Of a DNA stretch of 64,000 nucleotides, positions 50,634 to 60,800 are shown piece by piece. The stretch's first letter is position 1. Each line of letters begins with the position of its first letter. Below the pieces are notes generated by a model. It made no database searches, was not told the origin of the DNA, and was given only the letters and a program-made list of their open reading frames with translations. The stretch covers positions 7,382,529-7,446,528 of the forward strand of contig OZ038451.1 of NCBI GenBank assembly GCA_964036195.1. The letters run 5' to 3'. Origin of the DNA: Sphaerolaimus hirsutus. Lineage: Eukaryota; Nematoda; Chromadorea; Monhysterida; Sphaerolaimidae. The position numbers and the translations under genes are program-made.

Positions 50634-51939
50634 CAGGCTGTCCGCGCCGGAAACGCGCAGGGTTTCCTGCGCGTTTATTCTTAAAGCGACTGCCAAATTG
50701 CAATCGCTTTAAGCATGTGCCACTAACGTGTTTGCGGGGGGGAAACACTTTAAGACGCGCGGTTCCCGCCGCTGCGGTCGCGCAGCGCATGTGCCACTGC
50801 GCGCTTGCCGGGGGGAGACGCTTTAAGAGCACGCGTAGACGGGCATTAGAATCGCGCTGTCAAAAAACGACTGCGCGCTTGCACCCCCGGAAACCCTTTA
50901 ACAATGTTGTGATAATTTCGGTGCACACACTAGTTTACTAACAGAAGTAAACTCAAATTGGGTGCTCTTTTTATCACCTTTGAATGTATTTGGGTTTACC
51001 ACAATGAGTTATTCATTCAACTCATAACACTTCATTCTAGTAAACTGAAGTGCATTCAAAGCCAATCTATGAGTTTACAAAATCTGAGTTTACTGGAAGT
51101 AAACTAGTGCACGTGAAAAGCGTTGTTAGAGTCTGGCTATGTGATAAATCAATACCTCAATCAGTCAAATGAGAATTGGGCCTAGCCAGCAGTGCGGCCA
51201 CGCGGCAGCAACTTTGTATTTATTTGCCACCGCGGCATATCAAAGCATTCATAACTGCACCATTGTGAAATGAAATGATTTTGTTGTATATTTTACATGC
51301 GTGAACTGTACCCATGTAAATGAGGAACATAATCTGTCAATAACTATGTTGCGCCTGCAAAAATTTTATTTCTATCGTTGGTGGAAAATTTGCATTTATG
51401 TACTGGGAGTATAGGTAAGTTCCTATAAGACTTTTCTGATCTTCACATCACCCTTTGTATATTCCTATTTCAATTTATTTTTCTGGCTAATATCAGTATT
51501 TTTATAAATTGACATGTTTACATTTATCTGTGTCAATTAGTTTTGAGATTGCGCAACCACATTTTGAGATTTGCACACACGAATGTATTATTCACCTCCC
51601 CGCCTCTGCAATTTCCACATTTACCAATTCCCCATATGACTTTAACTGGAGTTTTATGGGTGTGAATCGGGAGTACAGGGTGGCTCAACAAGACTCGGAT
51701 TATATTTTCTTAAAGCGCTTGCGCTCATGGAAACTCTTTAACAGAGGGTTTCCAGAGTGCAAACACTTTAGCGTGTGCGCGCCTGCGCGTCGATAATTTG
51801 GGAGTCGCTTTAGCGACGTGTTTATGCGCGCTTGCACCAATGCGCATGCATGAGCCCAGCGCGCTTGCGTGTTGGGAAACTCTTTAAGGCTACGCGTAAC
51901 GCGTTTATGCCTTAAAGGGTTTCCGCCGCGGCCAGCCTG
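50634..51939. mobile_element. CpG-rich hAT-like element, exact TSD TTTACACC
   Basis: Ends CAGGCTGTCCGCGCCGGAAA and TTTCCGCCGCGGCCAGCCTG are inverted with two mismatches, flanked by exact TTTACACC at 50626-50633 and 51940-51947. About 270 bp at each end is extremely CpG-rich and repeats GGAAACxCTTTAA with CGCGCTTGC. The centre is AT-rich and holds a hairpin MITE. No transposase frame. Confidence 0.85.
50920..51117. mobile_element. Hairpin MITE GTGCACACACTAGTTTACT
   Basis: GTGCACACACTAGTTTACTA then ACAGAAGTAAACTCAAA at the left. CTGAGTTTACTGGAAGTAAA then CTAGTGCACG at the right. The interior is also mirrored around about 51020 (AACTCATAACACTTC). Confidence 0.8.
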
Positions 51940-52174
51940 TTTACACCTTGCACGCGTGGTCCCAGCTGGAAGTGTGCCAACGATGGTTAACGCGTGCGAG
52001 TTGCATAATAAGATGCAAAATTGATTGTTGGTATAGTGTTATTCATTAACACATACACATCGATGGATTTTTTTCATCTTTTTACGGAAATCGCATGATT
52101 TATTGATCATTGGCACGCTTCCAACACGAGACATAAATCAGTGCAAGGGCAGAGTATCATGTACGCCGAGTATA

Positions 52175-52767
52175 CATCATGTGAATATGCACTGTACATG
52201 ATTTAATTATAGCTGCCAGTTTGCACAATGACGAAATAATACCCCACTCGAAATACCACGTTTAACCCCCCCCCCCTCAAAATATGCACAATAAAAAGAT
52301 AAACCCCGGGGTGCATTTCGATGTAATGGGTATCCTATTTCATTTTTTAAATAAAAAATGAATCAACATTAATTAGAAAATATAAGCACAGGATGCTGAT
52401 ATTTTGGACAAAGTGTACCAAGGCTGTGGCAAATATTTCCATCCCATGGCTACGTTGCAGGGTGCAGAAGCGACCAATTTGCAGGTGTTTTTCACGTATT
52501 TGTGGCTCTACACACTTGTTTTTGGCTGAAAATTGTGAAATTGATGAATTTGCTTGAAACTCATTTGAGTTTACCTGAATGAACCATTTTTGATCTCTGT
52601 CAACAGTAGTTGACGTACTCCTTATTTCTGTAAACTCAAATGTGCTCAAAGTTATGGTTTATCAGTTTCGACAATTTCGGTCATATACTAAATAGTGGGT
52701 TGTACTTGGGTTCATAAGATATCTTGCGGTTTGAATGTCGCTTAACAAATGAATATTTTTCGTGCAG
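52175..52767. other. Intron with a C-tract fragment
   Basis: About 52220-52335 has C-tract phrases (ACGAAATAATACCCCACTCG, then CCCCGGGGTGCATTTCGATG). About 52505-52640 resembles part of a CACACxCTTGT hairpin family. No exon. Confidence 0.45.
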
Positions 52768-52906
52768 TCGTCCAGCGCAAGCGAATGGACCTGGATGTGC
52801 GGCATTTTTTTCATCTGCTGCTTATTTTCAGCGCTGATAATTTGCCTCGGCTATTCGAAGAAACACGATTCTATGGCGGCCCAGTTTGTCTCATTTTATT
52901 GTTATC
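52768..52906 (+). CDS. UNC-93-like gene: exon with a mid-protein transmembrane helix
   Basis: Acceptor TTTTTCGTGCAG, phase 0. Reads SSSASEWTWMCGIFFICCLF, SALIICLGYSKKHDSMAAQF, VSFYCY. An extracellular-type stretch is followed by a helix and a charged tail, as at the middle of the family's 12-helix plan. The frame runs into a stop two codons later, so splicing is needed. Donors at GTTAGC (52907) or GTTATC (52901) both leave phase 1, which fits an acceptor at 53721. Confidence 0.7.
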
Positions 52907-52927
52907 GTTAGCGTAAAACATTGGTCT

Positions 52928-53490
52928 ACCGTATTTCCTCGAGATAGCCCCAGGGGATTTATTATTCTACCCGGATTTTCATGACAGTCATCATCAGCTT
53001 GTTGCATTTTATTATACTCGGCGGACCGCAAGCGCAAAGTGTGCGATCAAATTTACTCAAATATGTCTTAGTCGATAACGCGCGAGTGGGACACTTATGC
53101 AGGCTTTTGCACGAAAAATACCGTATTTCGTCGAAATAACCCCCGGGGGTTTATTTTTTCACAGTGCAAGTTTTGAGGAGGGTTAATATGACGTGTGGTC
53201 CGCGGAGTATACCGCATTTCCTCTAAATACGCCCACCTCAAATTGAGTGTAAAGAGAACGTACATGACAAAACTGCGGTTTGTGATCCGGGCAATGCAGA
53301 AAACACGTTTAAACCAATGTTTGTGTTACGTTAGCACAGGGTTTGTACTAAATATCTACATACATTATATACTTCTATAGACTCGTATACATGGTGCTTA
53401 TTGTCACATTTTTCGACGTCTGGGTACGTTACAAGCATTGAATTAGCACTGGGAGTTCAAAAAATTTACAAAAAAAAAATCCGAGGAAAT
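52928..53490. mobile_element. C-tract fragments around a TATACTCGGCGGACC element
   Basis: TACCGTATTTCCTCGAGATA at about 52928, a partial TACCGTATTTCGTCGAAATA at about 53119, and CTCTAAATACGCCCACCTCA further on. Embedded at 53013-53211 is TATACTCGGCGGACCGCA to TGTGGTCCGCGGAGTATA, a short foldback element related to 37115-37308. Confidence 0.6.
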
Positions 53491-53721
53491 ACGGTGCATA
53501 GGTACCTATTCTACATTAACCTTCATTGAAGTGCTCAGTACAACGGGATGATTTAATGGGGAGAAGTTCAATCAAATCACAATCAGGAGAAGCGCAATCA
53601 AATCTGTGCATATTTCTAGGATCAAGGGTCAAATCAGGGAGTGGTTGGAAGAAATACGATATACTACCATGAAATCTTATCGATTTACCTAGTTACTGCA
53701 GCTTCCGACGACGACCGCCAG

Positions 53722-53855
53722 CTCAATATGACGTTTGGGCGGTGGTGAAAATGACTGGCGCGAAGGGCGATTTCGTGAAATGGTGCTCGCTCCTGGTGCC
53801 GCTCACGTTGTACCACGGCATGCAGCAAGCGTTTTTGTTTGGATTTTTCGATAAG
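53722..53855 (+). CDS. UNC-93-like gene: exon with L-V-P-L-T-L-Y-H-G-M-Q-Q-A-F motif
   Basis: Reads AQYDVWAVVKMTGAKGDFVK, WCSLLVPLTLYHGMQQAFLF, GFFDK, donor GATAAG|GTGTGT (phase 0). P-L-T-x-Y-x-G-x-x-Q-x-F-x-x-G is one of the most conserved UNC-93 motifs, at the start of the second helix bundle. Phase favours the acceptor CCGCCAG at 53721. The stronger-looking CTACTGCAG-like site at 53701 would need phase 2 and add six residues (FRRRPP). Confidence 0.85.
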
Positions 53856-53867
53856 GTGTGTGGGTTT

Positions 53868-54056
53868 CAAATACTGTATTTCGTCGAAATACCCCCGAAA
53901 TACCCACGCCGCCACATGAACTCACGCCCCCCCCCCTCCTGAGAATACCCCAGGTGTGAACGACTTATTTCTGGCAAAAAATTATACCCCCTCGAATTAA
54001 CCCCCCCCCCCTCAAAATTTGCTGGCGAAATTGGGCTATTTCGAGGAAATACGGCA
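53868..54056. mobile_element. Partial C-tract element in intron
   Basis: TACTGTATTTCGTCGAAATA to TATTTCGAGGAAATACGGCA, with ACCCCCTCGAATTAACCCCC between. Short relative of the common family. Confidence 0.65.
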
Positions 54057-54137
54057 ATCATAGTCCCTATAAAATGACGCTGTTCAATACGTTGTGTTTC
54101 CATTTGCAAAAAAAGTAATTTTTGACAATCCGCTCAG

Positions 54138-54280
54138 GCGTTCGTCGGCTGTTGTCTAGGTATAAAGCAAATCGGCATCGTAGTGTGCGCATTCGCGCTC
54201 GCCGACTCTGTGTGCTCTCTATTCTTTGGTCCCATCATCAAAATGTTCGGCCGGATGCCCCTGTTCACTTTCGGCCTGGT
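54138..54280 (+). CDS. UNC-93-like gene: left part of a coding exon split by transposons
   Basis: Acceptor AATCCGCTCAG, phase 0. Reads AFVGCCLGIKQIGIVVCAFA, LADSVCSLFFGPIIKMFGRM, PLFTFGLV. It matches the UNC-93 segment I-G...F-G...S-x-C-S-L-x-F-G-x-x-x-K-x-x-G-R. The exon stops being family-like at 54280, after CCTGGT, where MITE sequence begins. The missing remainder resumes at 63747. With the insertion in place the frame reads about 12 foreign codons and then stops inside the MITE. Confidence 0.85.
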
Positions 54281-54354
54281 GCCGCTCCCAGAGCCTGTAA
54301 AATGTCCTGTAAAATGTAAAATGTCATGTAAATGGTGAAAAGTCTTGGCAAGTG

Positions 54355-54359
54355 CACTG
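54355..54359. repeat. Target-site duplication CACTG (left)
   Basis: CACTG immediately before the 5' LTR is repeated at 63520-63524 immediately after the 3' LTR. BEL/Pao insertions typically duplicate 4-5 bp. Confidence 0.9.
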
Positions 54360-54520
54360 TGTTGCCATCTTGGCAAGAAAAGTGATAAATATACTTTAGG
54401 ATAGCAGAGTAAAAAATACTACTGTTTACACAAGTAGAGTAAGAATTACTACAGTTTGTATAAGTACCATGCATGGTCTATTTACATAAGAAAGTTTTAT
54501 TTACATAAGAAGGGTCCGCC

Positions 54521-54590
54521 GACTTGTCGCTGAGCTATGTTTGCATTTTATAGATCAAACATCTGACTTGTCGCTGAGCAGTGTTTGCAT
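54521..54590 (+). promoter_or_regulatory. Duplicated CpG motif in the LTR upstream of the TATA box
   Basis: GACTTGTCGCTGAGC followed by TATGTTTGCAT at 54521 and by AGTGTTTGCAT at 54565, preceded by GGTCCGCC. All four CpGs that I see in the LTR lie here (54516-54577). The position about 45-120 bp upstream of TATAAAA suggests an enhancer or silencer-binding site. Its function is inference. Confidence 0.5.
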
Positions 54591-54633
54591 GTTTTTAGAT
54601 GTTTGGCAAACAGTTTTTGTGCTAACTGAGGAG

Positions 54634-54640
54634 TATAAAA
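54634..54640 (+). promoter_or_regulatory. TATA box of the LTR promoter
   Basis: TATAAAA within GGAGTATAAAAGCAAG. Its copy in the 3' LTR is at 63273-63279. The transcript start, and so the U3/R border, would lie about 30 bp downstream. Confidence 0.75.
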
Positions 54641-54754
54641 GCAAGCCTCATGTTTAGTAAGATTCATATTTATAGTCAAAAATACATTCAACAGCATTGC
54701 ATAGCATTATTGCATCTTCAAACCTTCCCTTCCATTACTGTTGGACAAAGCAAA

Positions 54755-54760
54755 AATAAA
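54755..54760 (+). terminator. Poly(A) signal AATAAA in the LTR
   Basis: AATAAA in GCAAAAATAAAGTACCC, 115 bp downstream of the TATA box. The functional copy for 3' end formation would be the one at 63394-63399 in the 3' LTR. Confidence 0.65.
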
Positions 54761-54879
54761 GTACCCAAACCAAACCACTGGACTTCCTGAACTAAAAGCC
54801 AACACAACAACCATCAAGCCAACCTGACAAGCCACAACACAGGGGAGAAAACACCCACCACTGACCACAACCTCACAAC

Positions 54880-57800
54880 ATGGCGCAGCTTGCAACTGGA
54901 GACAGGGCACAGTCAGCATATGGCAATGCAGTTCCACAGCTTGTGGGATCAGGCACAATCAGAAAGGTCCTGGGACAGAACAGGAAACAAGCAAAGACTC
55001 TGTTGGCAGAGGAAGCACCAGTTTTCACACATGTCAAAGAGAGTGCTACTCATGAGAATGTCTCAAAGGCTAAACAAGTCAGAGTGGTTATGGCAAACCT
55101 GAGAGACAAATGTGAAGCATGCAAACAGAAATTGACAGAGAGGGACACAGAGTGGAGGAATGTTCTGGCAAATTTAGAGGCCCTTTCAAATCAAGGTCTG
55201 AAAGAATCCCAAGTACTTCAGAGTGAAGAAGAGCAGAAGTATGCAGAGCACTTGGAGAGCCCAGAAGGACATCTGAATCTGATTCAACAGCTTGAGGATA
55301 AAGCAATCAGTTTGAGGATTGGCATTCAGTCACTGGAGGAATACCTACAGAAAATCACTGGAACAGGGACAACATCACTGGCACAACAACAGAACTCAAA
55401 CTCAGCAACAACAACAGCTGGACAAGGCCAGTCAAATACAACTCAGAGGACTACATTAAGGTTGATGGAAGCCAAGTTGCCAAAGTTGGAGTTGAGGGAC
55501 TTCAATGGTGACATCATCCAGTGGGATGCTTGGTGGCAGTCATATGAGCAAGTCATACACAAAAGGACAGATATGGCCATCATCACCAAGTTCCAGTATC
55601 TGCTGAAATATGTGACTGGGGAGGCATTTGATGCCATCAAAGGAATCAGGGTGGTTGAGCAAAATTATGAATTGGCCATTGAAATTCTGCAAAAGCAATA
55701 TGGCAAGACAAGAGACATCAAAAGAAGACTGTATGCAAAGCTCCAGCAAGTCCCAGAGCCAAAAGGGCACTACAAGAGCTTGCAGAGTTTTCACAGAGAG
55801 GTGCAATCACTGGTGTATCAACTCAGATCTCAGAATGAAGATATGAACAATTATGCAACAGTTGAGATGATCAGATCCAAAATCCCAAGTAACATCAGAC
55901 TTGAAATTGTCAAAATAAAAGGAGAAGATCAAGAATGGTCAGTTGCAAACATTCTTAGCAGTTTGGAGAAGATCATTGAACAGAGGAAAGAGGCTGATAC
56001 AGACACACCAGACAAACAAGAATCCAACTTCAGCAAGAATTTACATCAGAAAAGAGATCAGAAACCAATAACAACCACCAGTGCATTCTCAGCTTCAGCA
56101 ACCAACAACAACCCATATTGCATCTTTTGTGAAGGGAGTCACTTCAGTTCAGAGTGCAGAAAATATGCAACAACTCAAAACAGAATGCAGAAATTGATGC
56201 AATCAAAAGACAGATGTACCAAGTGCACCAGAAAGGGACATTTCAAAAGAGACTGCAGGACCAACCTCAGATGCTTCTATTGCAAGGTAAAAAACCAACA
56301 TGCTTCAGCACTTTGTCCAGAAACATTCAGTAATGGAGTAAAAGAACTTAACAAGAGCAGTGGTGGGCACAAATCCACCAACCAAGGCACCAAGCCACAG
56401 ACAATGACTGCCGTAGCAATGGCAGGCAAACCAAGTTCAATAACAGAATTGAACAGATCAAATGCAGTAAACAGGCTACAGCAATCAACAGAACAGACAA
56501 TAAAGTCAACAGTTGATGTAGATGTCACAAATGCAACAGTGAACAAAATGGAAACAGAAACAGGTACATTTCAGTACAGGCCAGTCAGAATGCAAACTGC
56601 CAAAGCAATGGCATATAACCCAGAGGATCAGTCAGTACCTTGGCAATGTGCCAAGATTTTCTTGGATTCAGGGGCACAGAGGACATTTGTGTCAAAGGAG
56701 TTCATGAAGAAGTTAAAGCTCCAACCCAAAATTGCAGTAACTATTGGGCTGGGCACCTTTGGGACCAAAAAGAAAATGGATGTCAATGCTGAGATTGTGG
56801 AGCTGGACTTGCAATTGAAGGATGGCTCCAGGCAGACAATCACAGCAAATGCAATAGAAACACTGGCCACAATTCAACCCCACCAGGACTTGTCACAAGA
56901 TGATTGGGAATTCATCCATCAGAAGTGGGGCCAACAGGCAGACAAGTTGTTTGCAGAACCAATCAACTCCAATGGAGAACAGAGTGTCCCTGACATAGTC
57001 CTTGGTTTGGATGTGTATTGGGACTTCCTGACCAAACAGGGCACAATCAAATTGCCATCTGGAATGCATGTGGTCAAAAGCAAATTTGGGCTGATGATCA
57101 ATGGCCAGGATGGTACATCAAACAAAGAAGCTCAGAACAGTGGTGTCTTTACAGTCAGCCAGGTAACTGAGCAGAATTATGAACTGGCTATCAGCAATGG
57201 ACATTATAGCAGTTCCACTCAAATTTCAAACCCAAGAGTTGAAGAATTCTGGGAATTAGAGACAATTGGAATTAAAGATTGTCCAGTCATCAATGATGAT
57301 GAAAAGGCAACACAGCAATTTCATGCAACAACTGAATACAAAGACCTCAGATACCATGTGAAATGGCCATACATGGACTGTATAGAGAAATTGCAAAACA
57401 ACAAAGCAATGTCATTACAAAGGCACAGAGCACTGACAAACAGATTTTCCAGAGATGAAAAGGGGATGGATTTGCTCCAAAGATACAATCAGGTGATTGA
57501 GGATCAGCTCAAGAAAGGCATCATAGAAAAGGTGTTTGGTGAGCCAACAGATGGCAGAAAGATCCATTACCTGGCACACCAACCAGTAGAAACACCAGGC
57601 AAAACAACAACAAAGCTAAGAATTGTATATGATGCATCAGCTAGCATAAAAAATCACCTCAGTCTGAATGACTGCTTGCATAGAGGGCCAGTGATTTTGC
57701 CAGAGCTTGCTGGGCTTTTGCTGAGATTCAGAGCTGGTAGCATTGGCATCATTGCAGACATTGAAAAGGCATTCTTGCAAGTGGTGTTACAAGAGCCAGA

Positions 57801-60800
57801 CAGAGATTTGACCAGATGGTGGTGGTACAAAGACCCAACAAAACCAGTAATGGAGCAGAATCTTCAATTGTACAGATTTGTCAGGATGCCATTTGGTGTG
57901 ATTTCAAGCCCATGGTTGCTGGGTGCTGTCATCACACACCACCTACAAGTCCTTGTAGAGGATAGCAGTTTGCCAAAAGCACAATTGCTGGAGGGAATCA
58001 GTGATGGGATTTATGTAGACAATTTGATCTTCAGTGTGGATTCAGTGGATCTGGCCAAACAGAAATATGATGTCATCAAAGCAGCATTCAATTTGGCATC
58101 AATGAATATGAGGGATTGGACCACAAATAGTACAGAATTGAGAAAGTGCTTCAATGTAGATGACAAGAGTGAAACAAAAGAAGTCACTGTACTTGGAATG
58201 CATTGGAACACAGAAACAGACACACTCAATATCAGCAAACCAAAAGGGGCAGACAATCCACTTCCACAGAAGTTGACAAAAAGAGTTCTGGTTCAGTTGA
58301 TTTCAGCCATCTTTGACCCATTGGGCATGCTGTGCCCAGTGACAGTTACTCTGAAAGCCCTAATGCAGCAAATTTGGGCAGAAATCAAGTCAAAAGGTCA
58401 ATTAGAATGGGAAACAGAAGTACCAGACCAATACAATGAAAAGTTTTCAGAAATCAAAGAGTTACAGAAACAAGTCAATCAGATCAAATGGTCAAGGACA
58501 TTGGAACCCATCAAGCCCTCAGAAATGATGGAATTGCATGTGTTTACAGATGCATCAAAACAGGCATATGCAGCATCAGCATACCTCAGACAAGAATTAG
58601 AGAATGGTAAATTTGCAATGAAATTGATTTTTGCAAAGTCCAGAGTGGCACCCAAGCAGCAGAAAGGGAGGCCAATCACAATTCCAAGGCTGGAGTTATT
58701 GGGCTTAACAATTGGAGCCAGAATGGTCAAATTCCTACTGAAACAACTGAAAGGGTGGAAAATAGCCAAAAGTTTCTTGTGGACAGACAGTATTTGCTGT
58801 TTGTGGTGGCTACACTCCAACAAAACAATGGCATGTTTTGTCAAAAACAGGATTTTGGAAATTCAGACCATTCAAACTGAAACAAGTGTGCAGGTCAACA
58901 AAATTGACACAGCTGACAACCCAGCTGACATTGCATCCAGAGGATGTGACCTGCAAGAACTTCAGCAAAAGGATATTTGGTGGACAGGACCAATGGGTTT
59001 TCAAACAGAGTTGCCACCAAATTTTCAACCAGACAATGAGTCAATGCCACCAGATTTGAAGCCAGAAATTGAACAAGAGTTCATTATGCCAAAATCTTCA
59101 ATCTGGGTTGGGTTGACTACACAAGAGGAGCCAGAAACAAAGGATTTCCTGGCAGAAACGGAAAACAGTTATCAGATTGACCCAAAAAGGTTCTCAAAAT
59201 GGGACAAGTTACTCAGGGTAACAATCAGAGTGATGAGATTTGTGGCATATTTGAAAAGCAAGCACCAGAAGAAATCAGCTTGTCAACAAATCACTTTGAA
59301 CACAAAGGAGACACCATTCATGAAAGATGAATTGCAAGCAGCCACTGAGTACTGGGTCAAAGTAACACAACAAATTCAATTATCAGATCAAATAAAGCTC
59401 ATCAAGGAGGCACAGAAACAGAATGTGCCATTCCAGAAACACTTTGGCATCACTGCCAAGGAGCTGAAATTTGACAGTGTCAAAAATATTGTCAAAGTGA
59501 TGACCAGAATTCCTGACATAGATTGCAACCAGGAACTGTATCTTTTGCCACAGAAAGGATGCATCACCAGGTTGATCACTGAACATTACCACAGGAAGGT
59601 AATGCATGCTGGTGTAGCACAGACATTGGCAGAGCTCAGGGATAAATTTTGGATCCACAGGGGTAGAATCATGATACACAATATCATCAAACATTGTGTG
59701 GTGTGCAGAAAGGTCACAGGAAGGCCATACAAACAACCTGTGTTTGGAACACTGCCAAAAGAAAGGGTGGAGTTGCACAGGCCATTTCACCATGTGGGCA
59801 TGGATTACTTTGGCCCATTGTGGTATCAAGTGGCAGATGAGTTGGGACAGAAGGCACACAAGAAAGCATATGTCCTTCTGATCACTTGCTTCAGTACAAG
59901 AGCTGCACACTTAGAGCTTGTACCAAATATGACAGCAGCAGAGACACAAATGGCATTCACCAGATTTGAGAGCAGGAGGAATACACCACATAAAGTTTGG
60001 TTGGATAATGCACCACAATTCAAACAATTGGCCAGGAATCTACCAAATATACAGTGGAATTTTATCACTCCATTTGCACCATGGCAAGGTGGAGTATATG
60101 AGAGAATTGTGGGCATCATCAAACAACTCATGAAGAAAGCCCAGGCAGCAAATTACAACCCATTGTTGAACTGGATGGAACTCAGCACAATGGTTTTAGA
60201 AGTGGAAAAGATGTCAAACAGCAGACCACTGACATATGTGGGTGACACAATTGACACACTCCAAGTCCTGAGGCCAATGGATTTTCTGCTGGGGGACCAC
60301 ACAGGATCAGATCCTGTGGAAAAATTAATGTCAGATGATAAAAGCCATCAAAGTATGGATGCTGATCCAGAATATACACCAGCCAGAAATGAAAAACGGA
60401 AAATGAAAGAAGTATGGGATGCAATTCAACAGAAAAAGGAGAAATTATGGCATTTATGGCAGAAGCTGTATCTGGATATGCTCAGACAGAGATACAACTT
60501 TGGGAAACAAAGTAATAGAGATGTAATCACAGAACCCAAAGTTGGTGCAGTGGTACTGATCAAAGAACAGAATTTACCAAGAGGTGCATGGAAGCTTGGA
60601 AAAATTCAGAAGTTGAACAGAAGCAAAGATGGATGGATCAGAAGTGCAGAAGTACAATTAAAAAGTGGAAAACACATTGATAGACCAATTGTACATCTGT
60701 GTCCATTAGAAGTTCAAGACTATAATGGACAAGGACAAGAAAAGGATGACAAAGACAATCCAATGGACAAGAATCCACCAGACCAGCCATCACAAGCACC

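Larger units (their letters stand above)
50612..52174 (+). mobile_element. TATACTCC...GAGTATA element split by a hAT-like insertion
   Basis: TATACTCCGCTTACTTTACA at 50612 and, after the insertion, CACCTTGCACGCGTGGTCCC to TACGCCGAGTATA at 52174. It is the same 250-bp family as 10003-10252, cut at TTTACACC. Confidence 0.8.
54360..54880 (+). repeat. 5' LTR of the BEL/Pao element
   Basis: 521 bp, starting TGTTGCCATC and ending CACAACA, so it has the TG...CA borders. I see no difference from the 3' LTR at 62999-63519. It contains a TATA box, a poly(A) signal and a duplicated CpG-bearing motif. It is otherwise AT-rich in its first half and C/A-rich in its last 150 bp. Confidence 0.95.
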
